Part shown: positions 26,840 through 35,781 of the stretch, one piece after another
How the letters are laid out: each line of letters starts with the position of its first letter
How positions within the stretch are numbered: position 1 is the stretch's first letter
Origin: Fructilactobacillus ixorae
GTDB lineage: Bacteria; Bacillota; Bacilli; Lactobacillales; Lactobacillaceae
Assembly (NCBI RefSeq): GCF_024029915.1
Contig: NZ_CP097478.1
Location: 558,001 to 622,000, forward strand
Reading direction: 5' to 3'
DNA: 64,000 nt
Notes under the pieces: model-generated
Databases searched by the model: none
Told to the model about the DNA's origin: nothing
Seen by the model: only the letters and a program-made list of their open reading frames with translations
Translations under genes and position numbers: made by a program

Positions 26840-26981
26840 TTTAACGTTGATTGCCATTTGTTTTTTAGTGTTTGTGGTAACGATTGTTTTATACCAACTG
26901 CAAATGACGAATATGTACATTGAGAGTAATCAGAGTCGGATCGCTTATTACCAGCACCAAATCAAGATTACCCAGGGTTAA
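26808..26981 (+). CDS. comGG: comGG-like small competence protein
   Basis: 57 residues from the ATG at 26808, with AGGAGGA 7 bases upstream, ending in TAA at 26979. It has one hydrophobic segment (LTLIAICFLVFVVTIVLYQL) and a polar tail (SNQSRIAYYQHQIKITQ), but no glycine-Phe prepilin site. It occupies the comGG position, overlaps comGF, and resembles the short ComGG of lactobacilli in layout. Shorter than ComGG in Bacillus (about 120). It completes an intact comGA-GG set. Confidence 0.7.
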   Translation: MKPMPSWRHGNLTLIAICFLVFVVTIVLYQLQMTNMYIESNQSRIAYYQHQIKITQG

Positions 26982-27047
26982 TCTTGAAAAGAACAGGGGG
27001 ATTCGGTACTATGTTCATAGGTATAAGCCACTAAAGGAGCTGATTAC

Positions 27048-28070
27048 GTGACGGAAGAACAAATTACAAAGTTATTTCAAGTCTTTGATCAGTCAGCGGA
27101 ATGGTTGCAACAGGCTTTGGATACTTCGTATCTAGATGCTTTCATTGAAACGGCTGATAATATGATTGATGGTAATCGAGTGCGGGTTGAGGATGGAGTG
27201 CCGACCCCGCTGGTTGTTACTAAACTGACGAATTTATATCAGCAGGTTGATTATCACCAAATGGAGGCTACTTCCATTAGAAAAGCGATTCAAATGGTGA
27301 TGATTAAAGCGACTAAAGTTGATCAAATCCAAGCAATTCACCAAATCACCCCGGATACAATTGCCTATACAATGGGATATCTAGCGATTCGTTTGGTGAA
27401 ACCACTTCAACAGGTTCGCCTGCTAGATCCAGCAGTGGGTTCCGCTAATTTATTGACGGCCGTAATGAATCAGCTACAAGAAGAGGCACATGAGCAGGTA
27501 GCCGGTGTGGGAATTGATAATGATGACTCGCTGATTTCAGTTGCTAGTATTAGTACGCAGATGCAGGGGTTAGATGTTGAGTTAGTGCATCAGGATGCAC
27601 TTTCCGAACTCCCGATTGCCCCGGTTAATTTGGTCGTTTCCGATCTCCCAATTGGTTATTATCCCGTTGATGACCAGGCGTCTCAGTATTTAACTAGGTC
27701 AGCTTCCGGACATTCATATGTTCATCACTTATTGATGGAACAGGCGGTTAATCACTTAAACCCGGGGGGCTTTGGGATCTTTTTAGTGCCGAGTGGCTTG
27801 TTTCAAAGTCCAGAAACTAAGGGTCTGTTAAAGTGGATGCAAGAACACGTTTACCTGCAGGGAATTTTAAATCTGCCAGGCGAACTCTTTCAAAATGAAG
27901 CTGCGCAAAAGGCGATTATGATTGTACAAAAGCAGGGAGCTGAATCGCACCAAGCAAGTCAAGTAATGCTGGGAGAATTCCCATCCTTTAAGGATCCCGA
28001 TGCATTCCAGAAGTTTTTAGCAGAAGTGGTTGAGTGGGAAGAGCACGAGTTCTTACCTGAGCATAAATAA
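27048..28070 (+). CDS. SAM-dependent methyltransferase, YtxK type
   Basis: 340-residue class I methyltransferase related to the N6-adenine methylases. The SAM-binding motif LLDPAVGSANLLTAVM lies near residue 125, and motif IV reads SDLPIGYYP in place of the usual NPPY, as in the YtxK family. The start is a GTG with AAAGGAG. It sits between the comG operon and ackA, as in Bacillus, where ytxK precedes ackA. Target (DNA, RNA or protein) is unknown. Confidence 0.82.
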   Translation: MTEEQITKLFQVFDQSAEWLQQALDTSYLDAFIETADNMIDGNRVRVEDGVPTPLVVTKLTNLYQQVDYHQMEATSIRKAIQMVMIKATKVDQIQAIHQITPDTIAYTMGYLAIRLVKPLQQVRLLDPAVGSANLLTAVMNQLQEEAHEQVAGVGIDNDDSLISVASISTQMQGLDVELVHQDALSELPIAPVNLVVSDLPIGYYPVDDQASQYLTRSASGHSYVHHLLMEQAVNHLNPGGFGIFLVPSGLFQSPETKGLLKWMQEHVYLQGILNLPGELFQNEAAQKAIMIVQKQGAESHQASQVMLGEFPSFKDPDAFQKFLAEVVEWEEHEFLPEHK

Positions 28071-28080
28071 GGAGATTATG

Positions 28081-29295
28081 ATGAGTAAAATTATTGCCGT
28101 TAACGCTGGAAGTTCTACGTTAAAGTTTAAACTATTTGAGATGCCTGCCGAACAAATGTTAGCAGAAGGGGTCATTGAAAGAATTGCCTTACCAGATGCG
28201 CACGTTGAAATTAAGTACGGAGATGGACAAAAGTACGAGCAAGTGACAACGGTTGCTGATCACGAGGCGGCCATCCAAATCTTGTTAGAGCAACTTCTCG
28301 ACCTCAATATTATCAATGATTACAACGAAATTAACGGAGTTGGTCATCGAGTAGTGGCCGGGGGTGAATACTTTGATCACTCCGTGGTAATCACGCCAGA
28401 TGTCTTGAAAAAAATGGAGAGCTTAAGTGAATTAGCGCCGTTACATGAACCTGCTAACGTGTTAGGAATTAAAGCCTTTCAGAAGGTCCTTCCGAACGTG
28501 ATTAGTGTTGCGGTCTTTGATACGGCTTTTCATGCCACGCTTCCAGAACAGAACTACTTGTACAGCTTGCCCTATGAATACTATGAAAAGTATAGAGCCC
28601 GGAAATACGGGGCCCACGGCATTAGTTACCGCTATGTTTCGCGGCGAGCTGCTGAAATCCTGGGCAAGCCGGTCGAAAATTTGAAGTTAATCGTGATGCA
28701 CCTTGGGGCCGGAGCTTCCATTTGTGCCATTAAGGGTGGTCAATCATACGATACGTCAATGGGCTTCACGCCGCTTACTGGGGTAACGATGGCAACTCGA
28801 TCTGGGGATGTTGATCCATCCTTACTGGCTTACGTAATGCAAAAAGAAGGGATGTCTGACATTGAAGAGATGATTGACGTTCTAAACAAGCAGTCTGGAT
28901 TATTAGGGATTTCCGGGGTCTCAGCTGATATGCGGGACGTTGAAGTGGCGCAAACCGATAACCACCGGGCTAAGGTAGCACGTGAAATCTACATTAATCG
29001 GATTGTTCGCTACATCGGTGCTTACCTTGCTGAACTGGGTGGTGCAGACGCGATTGTCTTCACTGCTGGAGTCGGAGAAAACAGTATTACGGTTCGTCAA
29101 GAGGTTGCCGACCAACTCCACTACTTCGGAATTGGGGTTGATCCGGAAAAGAATAACGTTCGTGGGGTAGAACGAGATCTTAGTGCGCCAGATTCTAAGA
29201 TTAAAACGTTATTAGTACCAACTAACGAAGAACTTATGATTGTCCGCGACGTAGTGAAACTAGCTAACGAGCAAGCAGAGGTTAGTGACAAATAG
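28081..29295 (+). CDS. ackA: acetate kinase
   Basis: Interconverts acetyl phosphate + ADP and acetate + ATP, giving ATP from acetyl-P. About 404 residues from 28081, where AAGGAG lies 6 bases upstream; ATG at 28078 is also possible. Motifs: VNAGSSTLKFKLF at the N-terminus, the HRVVAGGEYF loop, FDTAFHATLP near residue 150, GAHGISYRY, and the ADENOSINE region HLGAGASICAIKGG and SGVSADMRDV. Length normal for AckA. Preceded by the YtxK-type gene; terminated by a strong hairpin. Confidence 0.96.
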   Translation: MSKIIAVNAGSSTLKFKLFEMPAEQMLAEGVIERIALPDAHVEIKYGDGQKYEQVTTVADHEAAIQILLEQLLDLNIINDYNEINGVGHRVVAGGEYFDHSVVITPDVLKKMESLSELAPLHEPANVLGIKAFQKVLPNVISVAVFDTAFHATLPEQNYLYSLPYEYYEKYRARKYGAHGISYRYVSRRAAEILGKPVENLKLIVMHLGAGASICAIKGGQSYDTSMGFTPLTGVTMATRSGDVDPSLLAYVMQKEGMSDIEEMIDVLNKQSGLLGISGVSADMRDVEVAQTDNHRAKVAREIYINRIVRYIGAYLAELGGADAIVFTAGVGENSITVRQEVADQLHYFGIGVDPEKNNVRGVERDLSAPDSKIKTLLVPTNEELMIVRDVVKLANEQAEVSDK

Positions 29296-29304
29296 AGGAC
29301 TGTT

Positions 29305-29341
29305 AAAAAGGAACAATTCCATGTGGAATTGCTCCTTTTTG
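29305..29341 (+). terminator. terminator after ackA
   Basis: Stem AAAAAGGAACAATTCCA / TGGAATTGCTCCTTTTT with one mismatch and a short loop. Confidence 0.9.
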
Positions 29342-29414
29342 ATTTAGACAGATGTTCATGAATCGTGTATAATCGAGTTAATGATGAGTTTCACTAGACG
29401 AAGGGGTGTCAGTC

Positions 29415-30782
29415 GTGAGTAAAGATTCGCAAGCAGCTCCAGCAATGAACCGGGGCTTAAAAAGTCGACATGTGCAGTTAATTGCGCTGGGGGGAACCAT
29501 TGGAACTGGACTATTCCTTGGGGCTGGAAAATCAATTCATTCCGCTGGCCCCTCGTTAATTCTGGCTTACTTAATTGCCGGAATTGCCTGTTTCTTCTTA
29601 ATGCGGGCGTTGGGGGAGTTATTATTATCCAACACGAACAGCGTTTCCTTTATTGATTTTATTCAACAGTACTTAGGCCCGAAAACGGGATTTGTGGCCG
29701 GCTGGACCTACCTGGTTTGTTGGATTACGATTGCGATGGCAGAAGTTACCGCGGCGGGGCTATACATGCAGTTCTGGTATCCCAAGTTACCGATTTGGGT
29801 AACCGGTTTGTTCCTGCTGGTGATTTTATTTTTAATGAATTCCATCAATGTTTCTGCCTTTGGGGAGACCGAGTTCTGGTTTGCCATCATTAAGGTGGTG
29901 GCAATTCTGCTCTTAATCTTAACTGGGGTTGTGCTGGTGGCAATTCACTACAAAACACCAGTCGGCTATGCGTCTGTCTCTAACCTGACCAATGGAAGCT
30001 TCTTTCCGAACGGATTAAAGGGCTTCTTCCTATCCTTTCAAATGGTGGTCTTTAGTTTCGTCGGGGTGGAAATGATTGGGATGACGGCCTCTGAGACCAA
30101 AGATCCGAAAACAATCATTCCCAAGTGTATTAATGATGTACCGGTGCGAATCATTCTTTTCTACGTTGGTTCGTTAATTGCCTTAATGTGTATCTTCCCA
30201 TGGCAATACGTTTCACCATCGTCAAGTCCCTTTGTACAGGTCTTTCAGGGCCTCGGTATCAAACCAGCTGCAGCCATCATTAACTTTGTGGTATTAACCG
30301 CGGCTGCGTCATCGTGTAACAGTGCCATTTTTACAACCGGACGGATGCTGTACTCTTTAACCCAGGAATCTGAAAATAAGCTCGGAAAGCAACTCGGGAA
30401 GTTATCCCCACGCGGCTTACCGACAAACGCGATTTTCTTTTCCACGGTCATGATTGGCTTATCCGTAATTTTGGATATCATTGTCCCAAGCGGGATTTTT
30501 GATTTTATCTCAAGTGTTGCCACGACCTGCTTCCTGTTCATCTGGTCGTTAATTGTCCTGGCTCACTATCGGTATCGGAACCAACTAACGCAGGTTGAAA
30601 CCAGTGAGCTGACGTTTAAGCTACCGTTTTTCCCATACGCGGACTTCTTTACCATTTTCTTCATGATCTTTGTGGCCATTATCTTAGTATTTCAAATGCA
30701 AACGCTGATTGCCCTCGTTGGATCAGTAGTCTGGTTAGTCGGTCTCTATTTATTTGATTTTTACCGAACTAAAACTGCTTAA
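29415..30782 (+). CDS. APC superfamily amino-acid permease (AAT family)
   Basis: Proton-linked amino-acid importer, about 455 residues with 12 hydrophobic helices. The start at GTG 29415 has AAGGGG 8 bases upstream; GTG 29406 is part of that RBS. The AAT-family N-terminus is clear: RGLKSRHVQLIALGGTIGTGLFLGAGKSI, with GAG and AEVTAAGLYMQFW later. It is distinct from the CAT-type permease at 10436-11899. Substrate cannot be given. It is followed by a strong terminator. Confidence 0.88.
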   Translation: MSKDSQAAPAMNRGLKSRHVQLIALGGTIGTGLFLGAGKSIHSAGPSLILAYLIAGIACFFLMRALGELLLSNTNSVSFIDFIQQYLGPKTGFVAGWTYLVCWITIAMAEVTAAGLYMQFWYPKLPIWVTGLFLLVILFLMNSINVSAFGETEFWFAIIKVVAILLLILTGVVLVAIHYKTPVGYASVSNLTNGSFFPNGLKGFFLSFQMVVFSFVGVEMIGMTASETKDPKTIIPKCINDVPVRIILFYVGSLIALMCIFPWQYVSPSSSPFVQVFQGLGIKPAAAIINFVVLTAAASSCNSAIFTTGRMLYSLTQESENKLGKQLGKLSPRGLPTNAIFFSTVMIGLSVILDIIVPSGIFDFISSVATTCFLFIWSLIVLAHYRYRNQLTQVETSELTFKLPFFPYADFFTIFFMIFVAIILVFQMQTLIALVGSVVWLVGLYLFDFYRTKTA

Positions 30783-30790
30783 TAATGCTG

Positions 30791-30825
30791 AACCCGTCTG
30801 TTTCTGAGGAAACGGACGGGTTTTT
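30791..30825 (+). terminator. terminator after the AAT permease
   Basis: AACCCGTCTGTTTC and GAAACGGACGGGTT arms, one G-T pair, 4-base loop, T run. Confidence 0.92.
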
Positions 30826-30895
30826 AGCTGCAAATGAGAACAACATCAATGGTAAAATGAAATTAGGATTAAAACTAACGATTAGAGGTAAACAA

Positions 30896-32290
30896 GTGAA
30901 ACCAAAAGTTGCCATTTTACACACGAATGATTTACATTCCCACTTTGAAAATTTTCCTCAAATTATCCAATTGATGCACGACCGCACCCAGGAATTGGAA
31001 CAGGATGGATACACGGTGTTTCGGGTTGACGATGGGGACGCTATTGATCGGTTTGAACCGCTGACGGATGCTACGAGTGGGCAGGCTAACATTGAATTAT
31101 TAAATCAAATTCATTATCATGCCGCTACGATTGGCAATAACGAAGCGTTAACCACGTCGCATCAAGAACTGAGTCAGTTATATCAACAAGCTAATTTCCC
31201 AATTGTTTTAGACAACGTTTTAGATCAAACTACTGGACGGGCTCCGGACTGGACGCAGCCCTATGCAGACTACCAACTCAAGGATCACACCCGCGTGCGG
31301 TTCATGGGGTTGACGTTTCCATACCCGACCTTTCGCTTTATGGGATGGCAAGCTGAACCGGTGGTCCCAAGCATTCAACGGTGTTTACACGACTGGCAGG
31401 GTCAATACGATGTGTTAGTGCTCCTGTCGCATTTGGGGATCAATCAGGATCGCCACGTTGCCGATCAGTTCCCAGAAATTGATGTTTTGGTGGGTGGGCA
31501 CACCCATCACTTACTACCACACGGAGAACTGCGCAATCACACGTTACTAACCGCGGCAGAGAAGTGGGGTCACTATGTGGGAGAAATTAAGCTGGAAATC
31601 AGCGACCATCACGTCGTACACCAGACGGCGCGGGTCCTGCCGATTCCTGCTTTGCAACCAGATAGTCCGGCCACCCAAACGGTGAGAAAATGGCGACGTC
31701 AGGGGCGCGAGTTGCTAGCGAAGCAGAAAGTTGCGGAGTTGCCGGCTCCGGTGCCCACTTCCTTTACAGATGATAATCCCCTGATTCAACTGGGCTTAAA
31801 GGCGGTTCAGGAAAGCATGGGAGTTGACGCGGCAGTGTTAAATACCGGATTATTTTTACATGCTTTGCCGGCGGGAATCGTGAACATGGAACAAATTCAA
31901 AGCATTTTGCCTCACAACATTCATGTAATGAAGACCACATTTTCGGGATATGATTTGTGGCGACTAATGAAAGAAATGCAGAAAAACCGGAATTTCTTGA
32001 TTCCATTTCCCCAAAAGGGAATGGGGTTTCGGGGTTCGCAGTTCGGTTTGTTAGTCGCCGCCGGGGTTCATTTTAATGAGCACCACCAGTTAATGTGGCA
32101 CGATCACCTCGTTAATCCCGACCAAGAGTATACGATTGGGCTTTTGGACCACTATCAATTTATCCCGTTTTTTCCAACAATTGACATTGTGGGGAAAAAT
32201 CACATTTACTTTGAACTTACATTAAAAACGGTGTTGGCGAACTATCTAGCTCGTCACTATCCGATTCAAGGAGGAACACATGGATCATAG
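30896..32290 (+). CDS. 5'-nucleotidase / 2',3'-cyclic phosphodiesterase-like metallophosphatase (YunD-like)
   Basis: Two-domain metallophosphatase, about 464 residues. The start is a GTG at 30896 with AGAGG upstream; earlier in-frame ATGs lie inside the previous terminator. The calcineurin-like domain shows ILHTNDLHSHFEN, GNNE, LLSHLGINQDR and VGGHTHHLL, ligands for the two metals. The C-terminal 5'-nucleotidase domain follows (about 300-464). No signal peptide is seen, so it is probably cytoplasmic like YunD. It overlaps yutD by 11 bp, starting an operon of four. Confidence 0.85.
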   Translation: MKPKVAILHTNDLHSHFENFPQIIQLMHDRTQELEQDGYTVFRVDDGDAIDRFEPLTDATSGQANIELLNQIHYHAATIGNNEALTTSHQELSQLYQQANFPIVLDNVLDQTTGRAPDWTQPYADYQLKDHTRVRFMGLTFPYPTFRFMGWQAEPVVPSIQRCLHDWQGQYDVLVLLSHLGINQDRHVADQFPEIDVLVGGHTHHLLPHGELRNHTLLTAAEKWGHYVGEIKLEISDHHVVHQTARVLPIPALQPDSPATQTVRKWRRQGRELLAKQKVAELPAPVPTSFTDDNPLIQLGLKAVQESMGVDAAVLNTGLFLHALPAGIVNMEQIQSILPHNIHVMKTTFSGYDLWRLMKEMQKNRNFLIPFPQKGMGFRGSQFGLLVAAGVHFNEHHQLMWHDHLVNPDQEYTIGLLDHYQFIPFFPTIDIVGKNHIYFELTLKTVLANYLARHYPIQGGTHGS

Positions 32291-32825
32291 TCAGATTGAG
32301 GCATTAATTGCCGAACGCAAGGCGGAACGCTCGGCGTATGCAGAAATTCAACGGGTGGATGCAGACACGTTAAACATCAATGGACACATCTACGTAATTG
32401 ATACCAACGTTCAGGATGCTTTTGACCTCGGGGAATTTAGTAACCAATTCAATCCAGTGTTTACGCATTATGACTACATTGTGGGAGATTGGGGGTACGG
32501 TCAGCTCCGCCTCAAGGGCTTTTATCGTGATGATCGCAACGTTACCGAAGATTTACGCTACCGGTCCATTCAGGACTATTTATTAGAGACTGCCAATTTG
32601 GGTGCTAGTTACTTTATTGTGAAGAATTTAGATCCCGTTGCTCGACCGGTCGGCACTAAAGCCAGTTTTGCGGTTCCAGCGCCGCACGCTGACAAAAAGA
32701 AAAATCATGCTAAACGAAAGCGGACTGGTAGACACCAGCATCAACCTCGCCCGGGCAAGGCGGCTAAGTCCGGTCCGACGAAACGCAAGCGTCAATTTAC
32801 AATTCGGCAAAAAAGTGAGGACTAA
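32280..32825 (+). CDS. yutD: YutD family protein (DUF1027)
   Basis: 181 residues. The N-terminal two-thirds matches the DUF1027 core (FDLGEFSNQFNPVFTHYDYIVGDWGYGQLRLKGFY). The basic tail of about 50 residues is rich in K/R and P and is longer than usual. AGGAGG before 32280. Function unknown; conserved with a NagD-like phosphatase and a TIGR01906 membrane protein in lactobacilli, as here. Confidence 0.86.
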   Translation: MDHSQIEALIAERKAERSAYAEIQRVDADTLNINGHIYVIDTNVQDAFDLGEFSNQFNPVFTHYDYIVGDWGYGQLRLKGFYRDDRNVTEDLRYRSIQDYLLETANLGASYFIVKNLDPVARPVGTKASFAVPAPHADKKKNHAKRKRTGRHQHQPRPGKAAKSGPTKRKRQFTIRQKSED

Positions 32826-32828
32826 CCA

Positions 32829-33608
32829 ATGAAAAAGTATCGTGGCTATCTAATTGATTTAGATGGAACCATTTATCAGGGGAAAAAACGGTTTCCAGCC
32901 GCCCAACGTTTCATTCGGCGCTTACAGGCTAACCACATTCCCTTTTTATTTGTCACCAATAACACAACGAAGGAGCCTGCAGACGTAGTTGCCAACTTAT
33001 CTGATAACCATGAAATTTACATTCAAGAGCAGCACGTCTACACGGCTGGGATGGCAACGGCTGCCTATTTAGCCCAAGATGCCAAACGGCAGCACCGCGA
33101 GCAAACCGCGCTAGTAATCGGCGAAAAGGGATTAAAATCCGTCATTAGTCGGGCCGGGTTTGATTTATTTCAAGCTGATCCAGCTTATGTGGTAGCTGCA
33201 CTTGATTACGATGTAACGTACGAAAAACTGGCGCAAGCTGTGCTTGCAATTCAGCAGGGAGCCCAGTTTATTGGGACAAATGCGGATGCCTTAATTCCAA
33301 CCGAACGGGGGCTGCTTCCGGGAGCCGGTTCGATTATTGACTTGCTGTGCTATGCCACCCACGTGGAACCGGTTTTAATTGGGAAACCAAATGATCTAAT
33401 TATCAAAAACGCCATTGAGTTATTGCACCTCCCGGCCGATCAGGTGGTGATGGTGGGGGATAACTACCAAACGGACATGAAAGCCGGGATGAAGGCCGGC
33501 ATTGATACGTTACTGGTGTACACGGGGGTTTCCACGCCTACAGAAGTCAAGCAGGAGCCGGTTGCCCCGACCCATGAAATCGAGAGTCTAGATGATTGGG
33601 AAGTTTGA
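32829..33608 (+). CDS. HAD-superfamily phosphatase (TIGR01457, NagD/YutF-like)
   Basis: 259-residue HAD hydrolase. Motif I DLDGTIYQGK at the N-terminus, motif II VTNNTT, motif III region with lysine in GEKGLKSVI and GKPNDLI, and motif IV GDNYQTDMKAG are all intact. The NagD/p-nitrophenyl phosphatase-like cap lies between. Length matches TIGR01457. It lies 3 bp after yutD and overlaps the following membrane-protein gene by 17 bp. Confidence 0.9.
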   Translation: MKKYRGYLIDLDGTIYQGKKRFPAAQRFIRRLQANHIPFLFVTNNTTKEPADVVANLSDNHEIYIQEQHVYTAGMATAAYLAQDAKRQHREQTALVIGEKGLKSVISRAGFDLFQADPAYVVAALDYDVTYEKLAQAVLAIQQGAQFIGTNADALIPTERGLLPGAGSIIDLLCYATHVEPVLIGKPNDLIIKNAIELLHLPADQVVMVGDNYQTDMKAGMKAGIDTLLVYTGVSTPTEVKQEPVAPTHEIESLDDWEV

Positions 33609-34236
33609 GGTCCGTCTCGTCCTTAGCTACGGGCTGTTGTTGCTATGGTTGCTTAGTGGAGCAGGGTTAGTGGGGATTAACTCTGGCTGGTTGTATCGAA
33701 TTTGTGTCGTGGCACTCCGCTTGCCACAGCACTACCATGTGGCGTTGCCGCTGTTACAGCACAATTTTCACCAGATGATTCAGTACCTCCAGTTTCCGCG
33801 GCAGTCCACGCTCCAATTAGCCGGCTACCGTTTGTCACCGGCTGCTCGCACGCACTTTCAAGATGTGAAACGGTTAGTGCTAAGCGTGGAAATGGTGTTC
33901 TTAGCAACTAGCGGGTGGCTTCTCTGGGCCACGCTCTATCAGCGGTTATCTCGGCAAATTTGGCGCTTGGAGGCGTTCATTACAAAAACCTTAATCATCA
34001 TTGGGATCTTAGTGGTCCTCCTTCTCATTGATTTTCAAGCCTGGTTTATCTACTTTCACCGGTTGGTGTTTCGTAATCAGGATTGGATTTTCAATCCACG
34101 CGTTGATCCAATTATCAATGTCTTGCCCGAGCAGTATTTTGCTGCAGCCTGTGGCTTAATGCTTGGAACGCTCGTCCTGGCACTACTGGGGTTGTTGTTA
34201 ATCGGACATTATCAACTAAAAAAGGCACGTCCGTAG
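33592..34236 (+). CDS. TIGR01906 family integral membrane protein
   Basis: 214 residues with about four hydrophobic segments (LLLWLLSGAGLVGIN, VFLATSGWLLWATLY, LIIIGILVVLLLIDF, LMLGTLVLALLGLLLIG). An extracytoplasmic region with PRQSTLQLAGYRLSPAARTHF and the WIFNPRVDPIINVLPEQYF motif before the last helix is characteristic of the TIGR01906/DUF1461 family. Function unknown. Last gene of the operon, overlapping the NagD-like gene. Confidence 0.83.
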   Translation: MIGKFEVRLVLSYGLLLLWLLSGAGLVGINSGWLYRICVVALRLPQHYHVALPLLQHNFHQMIQYLQFPRQSTLQLAGYRLSPAARTHFQDVKRLVLSVEMVFLATSGWLLWATLYQRLSRQIWRLEAFITKTLIIIGILVVLLLIDFQAWFIYFHRLVFRNQDWIFNPRVDPIINVLPEQYFAAACGLMLGTLVLALLGLLLIGHYQLKKARP

Positions 34237-34258
34237 AAGGACATGCCTTTTTTAGTTT
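34214..34258. terminator. bidirectional terminator between the TIGR01906 gene and dedA
   Basis: AACTAAAAAAGGCACGTCC and GGACATGCCTTTTTTAGTT arms with one mismatch; serves both convergent transcripts. Confidence 0.9.
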
Positions 34259-34263
34259 TGACG

Positions 34264-34908
34264 TTATTTTTTAGCGGAGAAGCGCTCCTTTAACAGACCG
34301 AGCACAGCTGGGATTAAGGAAATTCCGATGATGGAAAGGACTACCACCGAAAAGTGTTCCTGAACAAAGGGAATGTTACCGAAGAAGTAACCACCTCCAC
34401 AGCAGAGGATTACCCAGGCAAAGCAGGCTGCTAAGTTATATTTAATGAACTTGCGGTAACTGTAGTCACTACTAGCAGCGACGAAGGGGGCAAAGGTTCT
34501 GACAATTGGGATAAAGCGGGCAATAAAAATCGCTACGGCACCATACTTATCAAAGAAAGATCGGGCTTTGGCGAGGTCTTTTTCTTTAATGAATCTGCCG
34601 AAAAAATGGTTTTTGGTGATGTTCATCCCCACCTTGCGCCCAATCATGAAGTTGAGCGAATCCCCTAGAATGGAAGCAATCAGAAAAAGGATTACAAAGA
34701 TCCAGATGTTGAGGCCATATTGGGCGTTAGCGGAAAGGGCCGCTGCGGCAAAGAGGAGGGAATCACCCGGAAGAAAGGGAAGAATGACAGCTCCCGTTTC
34801 AACGAAGATAATCAAGAACAGGATTAAATAGGTCCAGTCTCCGAAAACGTTAACGAGATAAATCAAATGTTTGTCGATGTGTAAAATGAAATCAATAAGA
34901 AAATGCAT
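34264..34908 (-). CDS. DedA family membrane protein
   Basis: 214-residue integral membrane protein. The signature FLPGDSLLFAAAALS near residue 50 and the basic-loop motif ARFIPIVRTFAPFVAA near residue 135 define the DedA/SNARE-associated family; charged residues E, D and R in these are conserved. About five hydrophobic stretches. Members are half-transporters thought to flip undecaprenyl phosphate or other lipids. GGAG stands before the ATG at 34908. Monocistronic, convergent with the TIGR01906 gene. Confidence 0.92.
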   Translation of the reverse strand: MHFLIDFILHIDKHLIYLVNVFGDWTYLILFLIIFVETGAVILPFLPGDSLLFAAAALSANAQYGLNIWIFVILFLIASILGDSLNFMIGRKVGMNITKNHFFGRFIKEKDLAKARSFFDKYGAVAIFIARFIPIVRTFAPFVAASSDYSYRKFIKYNLAACFAWVILCCGGGYFFGNIPFVQEHFSVVVLSIIGISLIPAVLGLLKERFSAKK

Positions 34909-35002
34909 GATAAACTCCGTTCTTAAAATTTAACTACTTTAATTCTAGCAAATAAAAATCTGAAAAGTGTCGAATTAAGGATATTTTAATATAAAAAAAG
35001 TG

Positions 35003-35112
35003 TTGACGGGGTGGGGCTTTCTTGGTAACATAATTTATGTTGTTAAGCGCCACTGAGTTTAAAGCTCTAAACAAAGAAGTGGTTGACAGCCTAACTCATT
35101 TGATGGTATACT
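35003..35112 (+). promoter_or_regulatory. tandem promoters of the tRNA cluster
   Basis: Within the 238-bp gap after dedA there are two spaced promoters. P1 has TTGACG at 35003-35008 and TAACAT at 35026-35031 (17-bp spacer). P2 has TTGACA at 35083-35088 and TATACT at 35107-35112 (18-bp spacer), 34 bp before the first tRNA. Paired promoters of this type are typical for stable-RNA operons, though no rRNA gene is present here. Confidence 0.75.
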
Positions 35113-35146
35113 GTTGAAGTTGCCTTGAGAGTTCAAACTTAATTAT

Positions 35147-35219
35147 TCCGACATAGCTCAGTTGGTAGAGCACCTGACTGTTAATCAGGTTGTCGACGGT
35201 TCGAGCCCGCCTGTCGGAG
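35147..35219 (+). tRNA. tRNA-Asn(GTT)
   Basis: Acceptor stem TCCGACA/TGTCGGA, anticodon loop CTGTTAA, T-loop GTTCGAG. First of eleven tRNAs. Confidence 0.95.
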
Positions 35220-35225
35220 TATTAT

Positions 35226-35316
35226 GGAGAGTTGTCCGAGAGGCCGAAGGAGCATCATTGGAAATGATGTAAACGGGTAACAACCTGTTTCGAGGGTTCG
35301 AATCCCTCACTCTCCG
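35226..35316 (+). tRNA. tRNA-Ser(GGA)
   Basis: Acceptor GGAGAGT/ACTCTCC; anticodon loop TTGGAAA; long variable arm as expected for class II tRNA-Ser. Confidence 0.95.
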
Positions 35317-35327
35317 TAAACGGTAAT

Positions 35328-35399
35328 GACCCGCTGGTCAAGTGGTTAAGACACTGCCCTTTCACGGCAGTAACATGGGTTCGAATCCCGTGCGGGTCA
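35328..35399 (+). tRNA. tRNA-Glu(TTC)
   Basis: Acceptor GACCCGC/GCGGGTC; anticodon loop CTTTCAC. Confidence 0.95.
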
Positions 35400-35407
35400 C
35401 TCATTTT

Positions 35408-35480
35408 GGAAGATTAGCTCAGCTGGGAGAGCATCTGCCTTACAAGCAGGAGGTCACAGGTTCGATCCCTGTATCTTCCA
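35408..35480 (+). tRNA. tRNA-Val(TAC)
   Basis: Acceptor GGAAGAT/ATCTTCC; anticodon loop CTTACAA; T-loop TTCGATC. Confidence 0.95.
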
Positions 35481-35485
35481 TTTTT

Positions 35486-35561
35486 GGTTCGTTGGTCCAG
35501 TCCGGTTTAAGACGCCTGCCTGTCACGCAGGAGATCACGAGTTCGAGTCTCGTACGAACCG
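35486..35561 (+). tRNA. tRNA-Asp(GTC)
   Basis: Acceptor GGTTCGT/ACGAACC; anticodon loop CTGTCAC. Followed by a short palindrome GTTGCAGTGATGCAAC at 35563-35578, perhaps a processing hairpin. Confidence 0.95.
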
Positions 35562-35616
35562 TAGTTGCAGTGATGCAACGTTAATTGAATAGCATTATCA
35601 ATGTCATAAATGGTTT

Positions 35617-35689
35617 GGCTCGGTAGCTCAGTTGGTAGAGCAACGGATTGAAGCTCCGTGTGTCGGCAGTTCGATTCTGTCCCGCGCCA
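35617..35689 (+). tRNA. tRNA-Phe(GAA)
   Basis: Anticodon loop TTGAAGC; D-, anticodon and T-arms are intact. The acceptor stem GGCTCGG/CCGCGCC has one T-C mismatch at the fourth pair. Confidence 0.92.
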
Positions 35690-35694
35690 TTTAT

Positions 35695-35777
35695 GGAGGG
35701 GTAGCGAAGTCTGGCTAAACGCGGCGGACTGTAAATCCGCTCCTTCGGGTTCGGTGGTTCGAATCCACTCCCCTCCA
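35695..35777 (+). tRNA. tRNA-Tyr(GTA)
   Basis: Acceptor GGAGGGG/CCCCTCC; anticodon loop CTGTAAA; long variable arm. The 3' CCA appears to be encoded (35778-35780). Confidence 0.95.
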
Positions 35778-35781
35778 CCAT

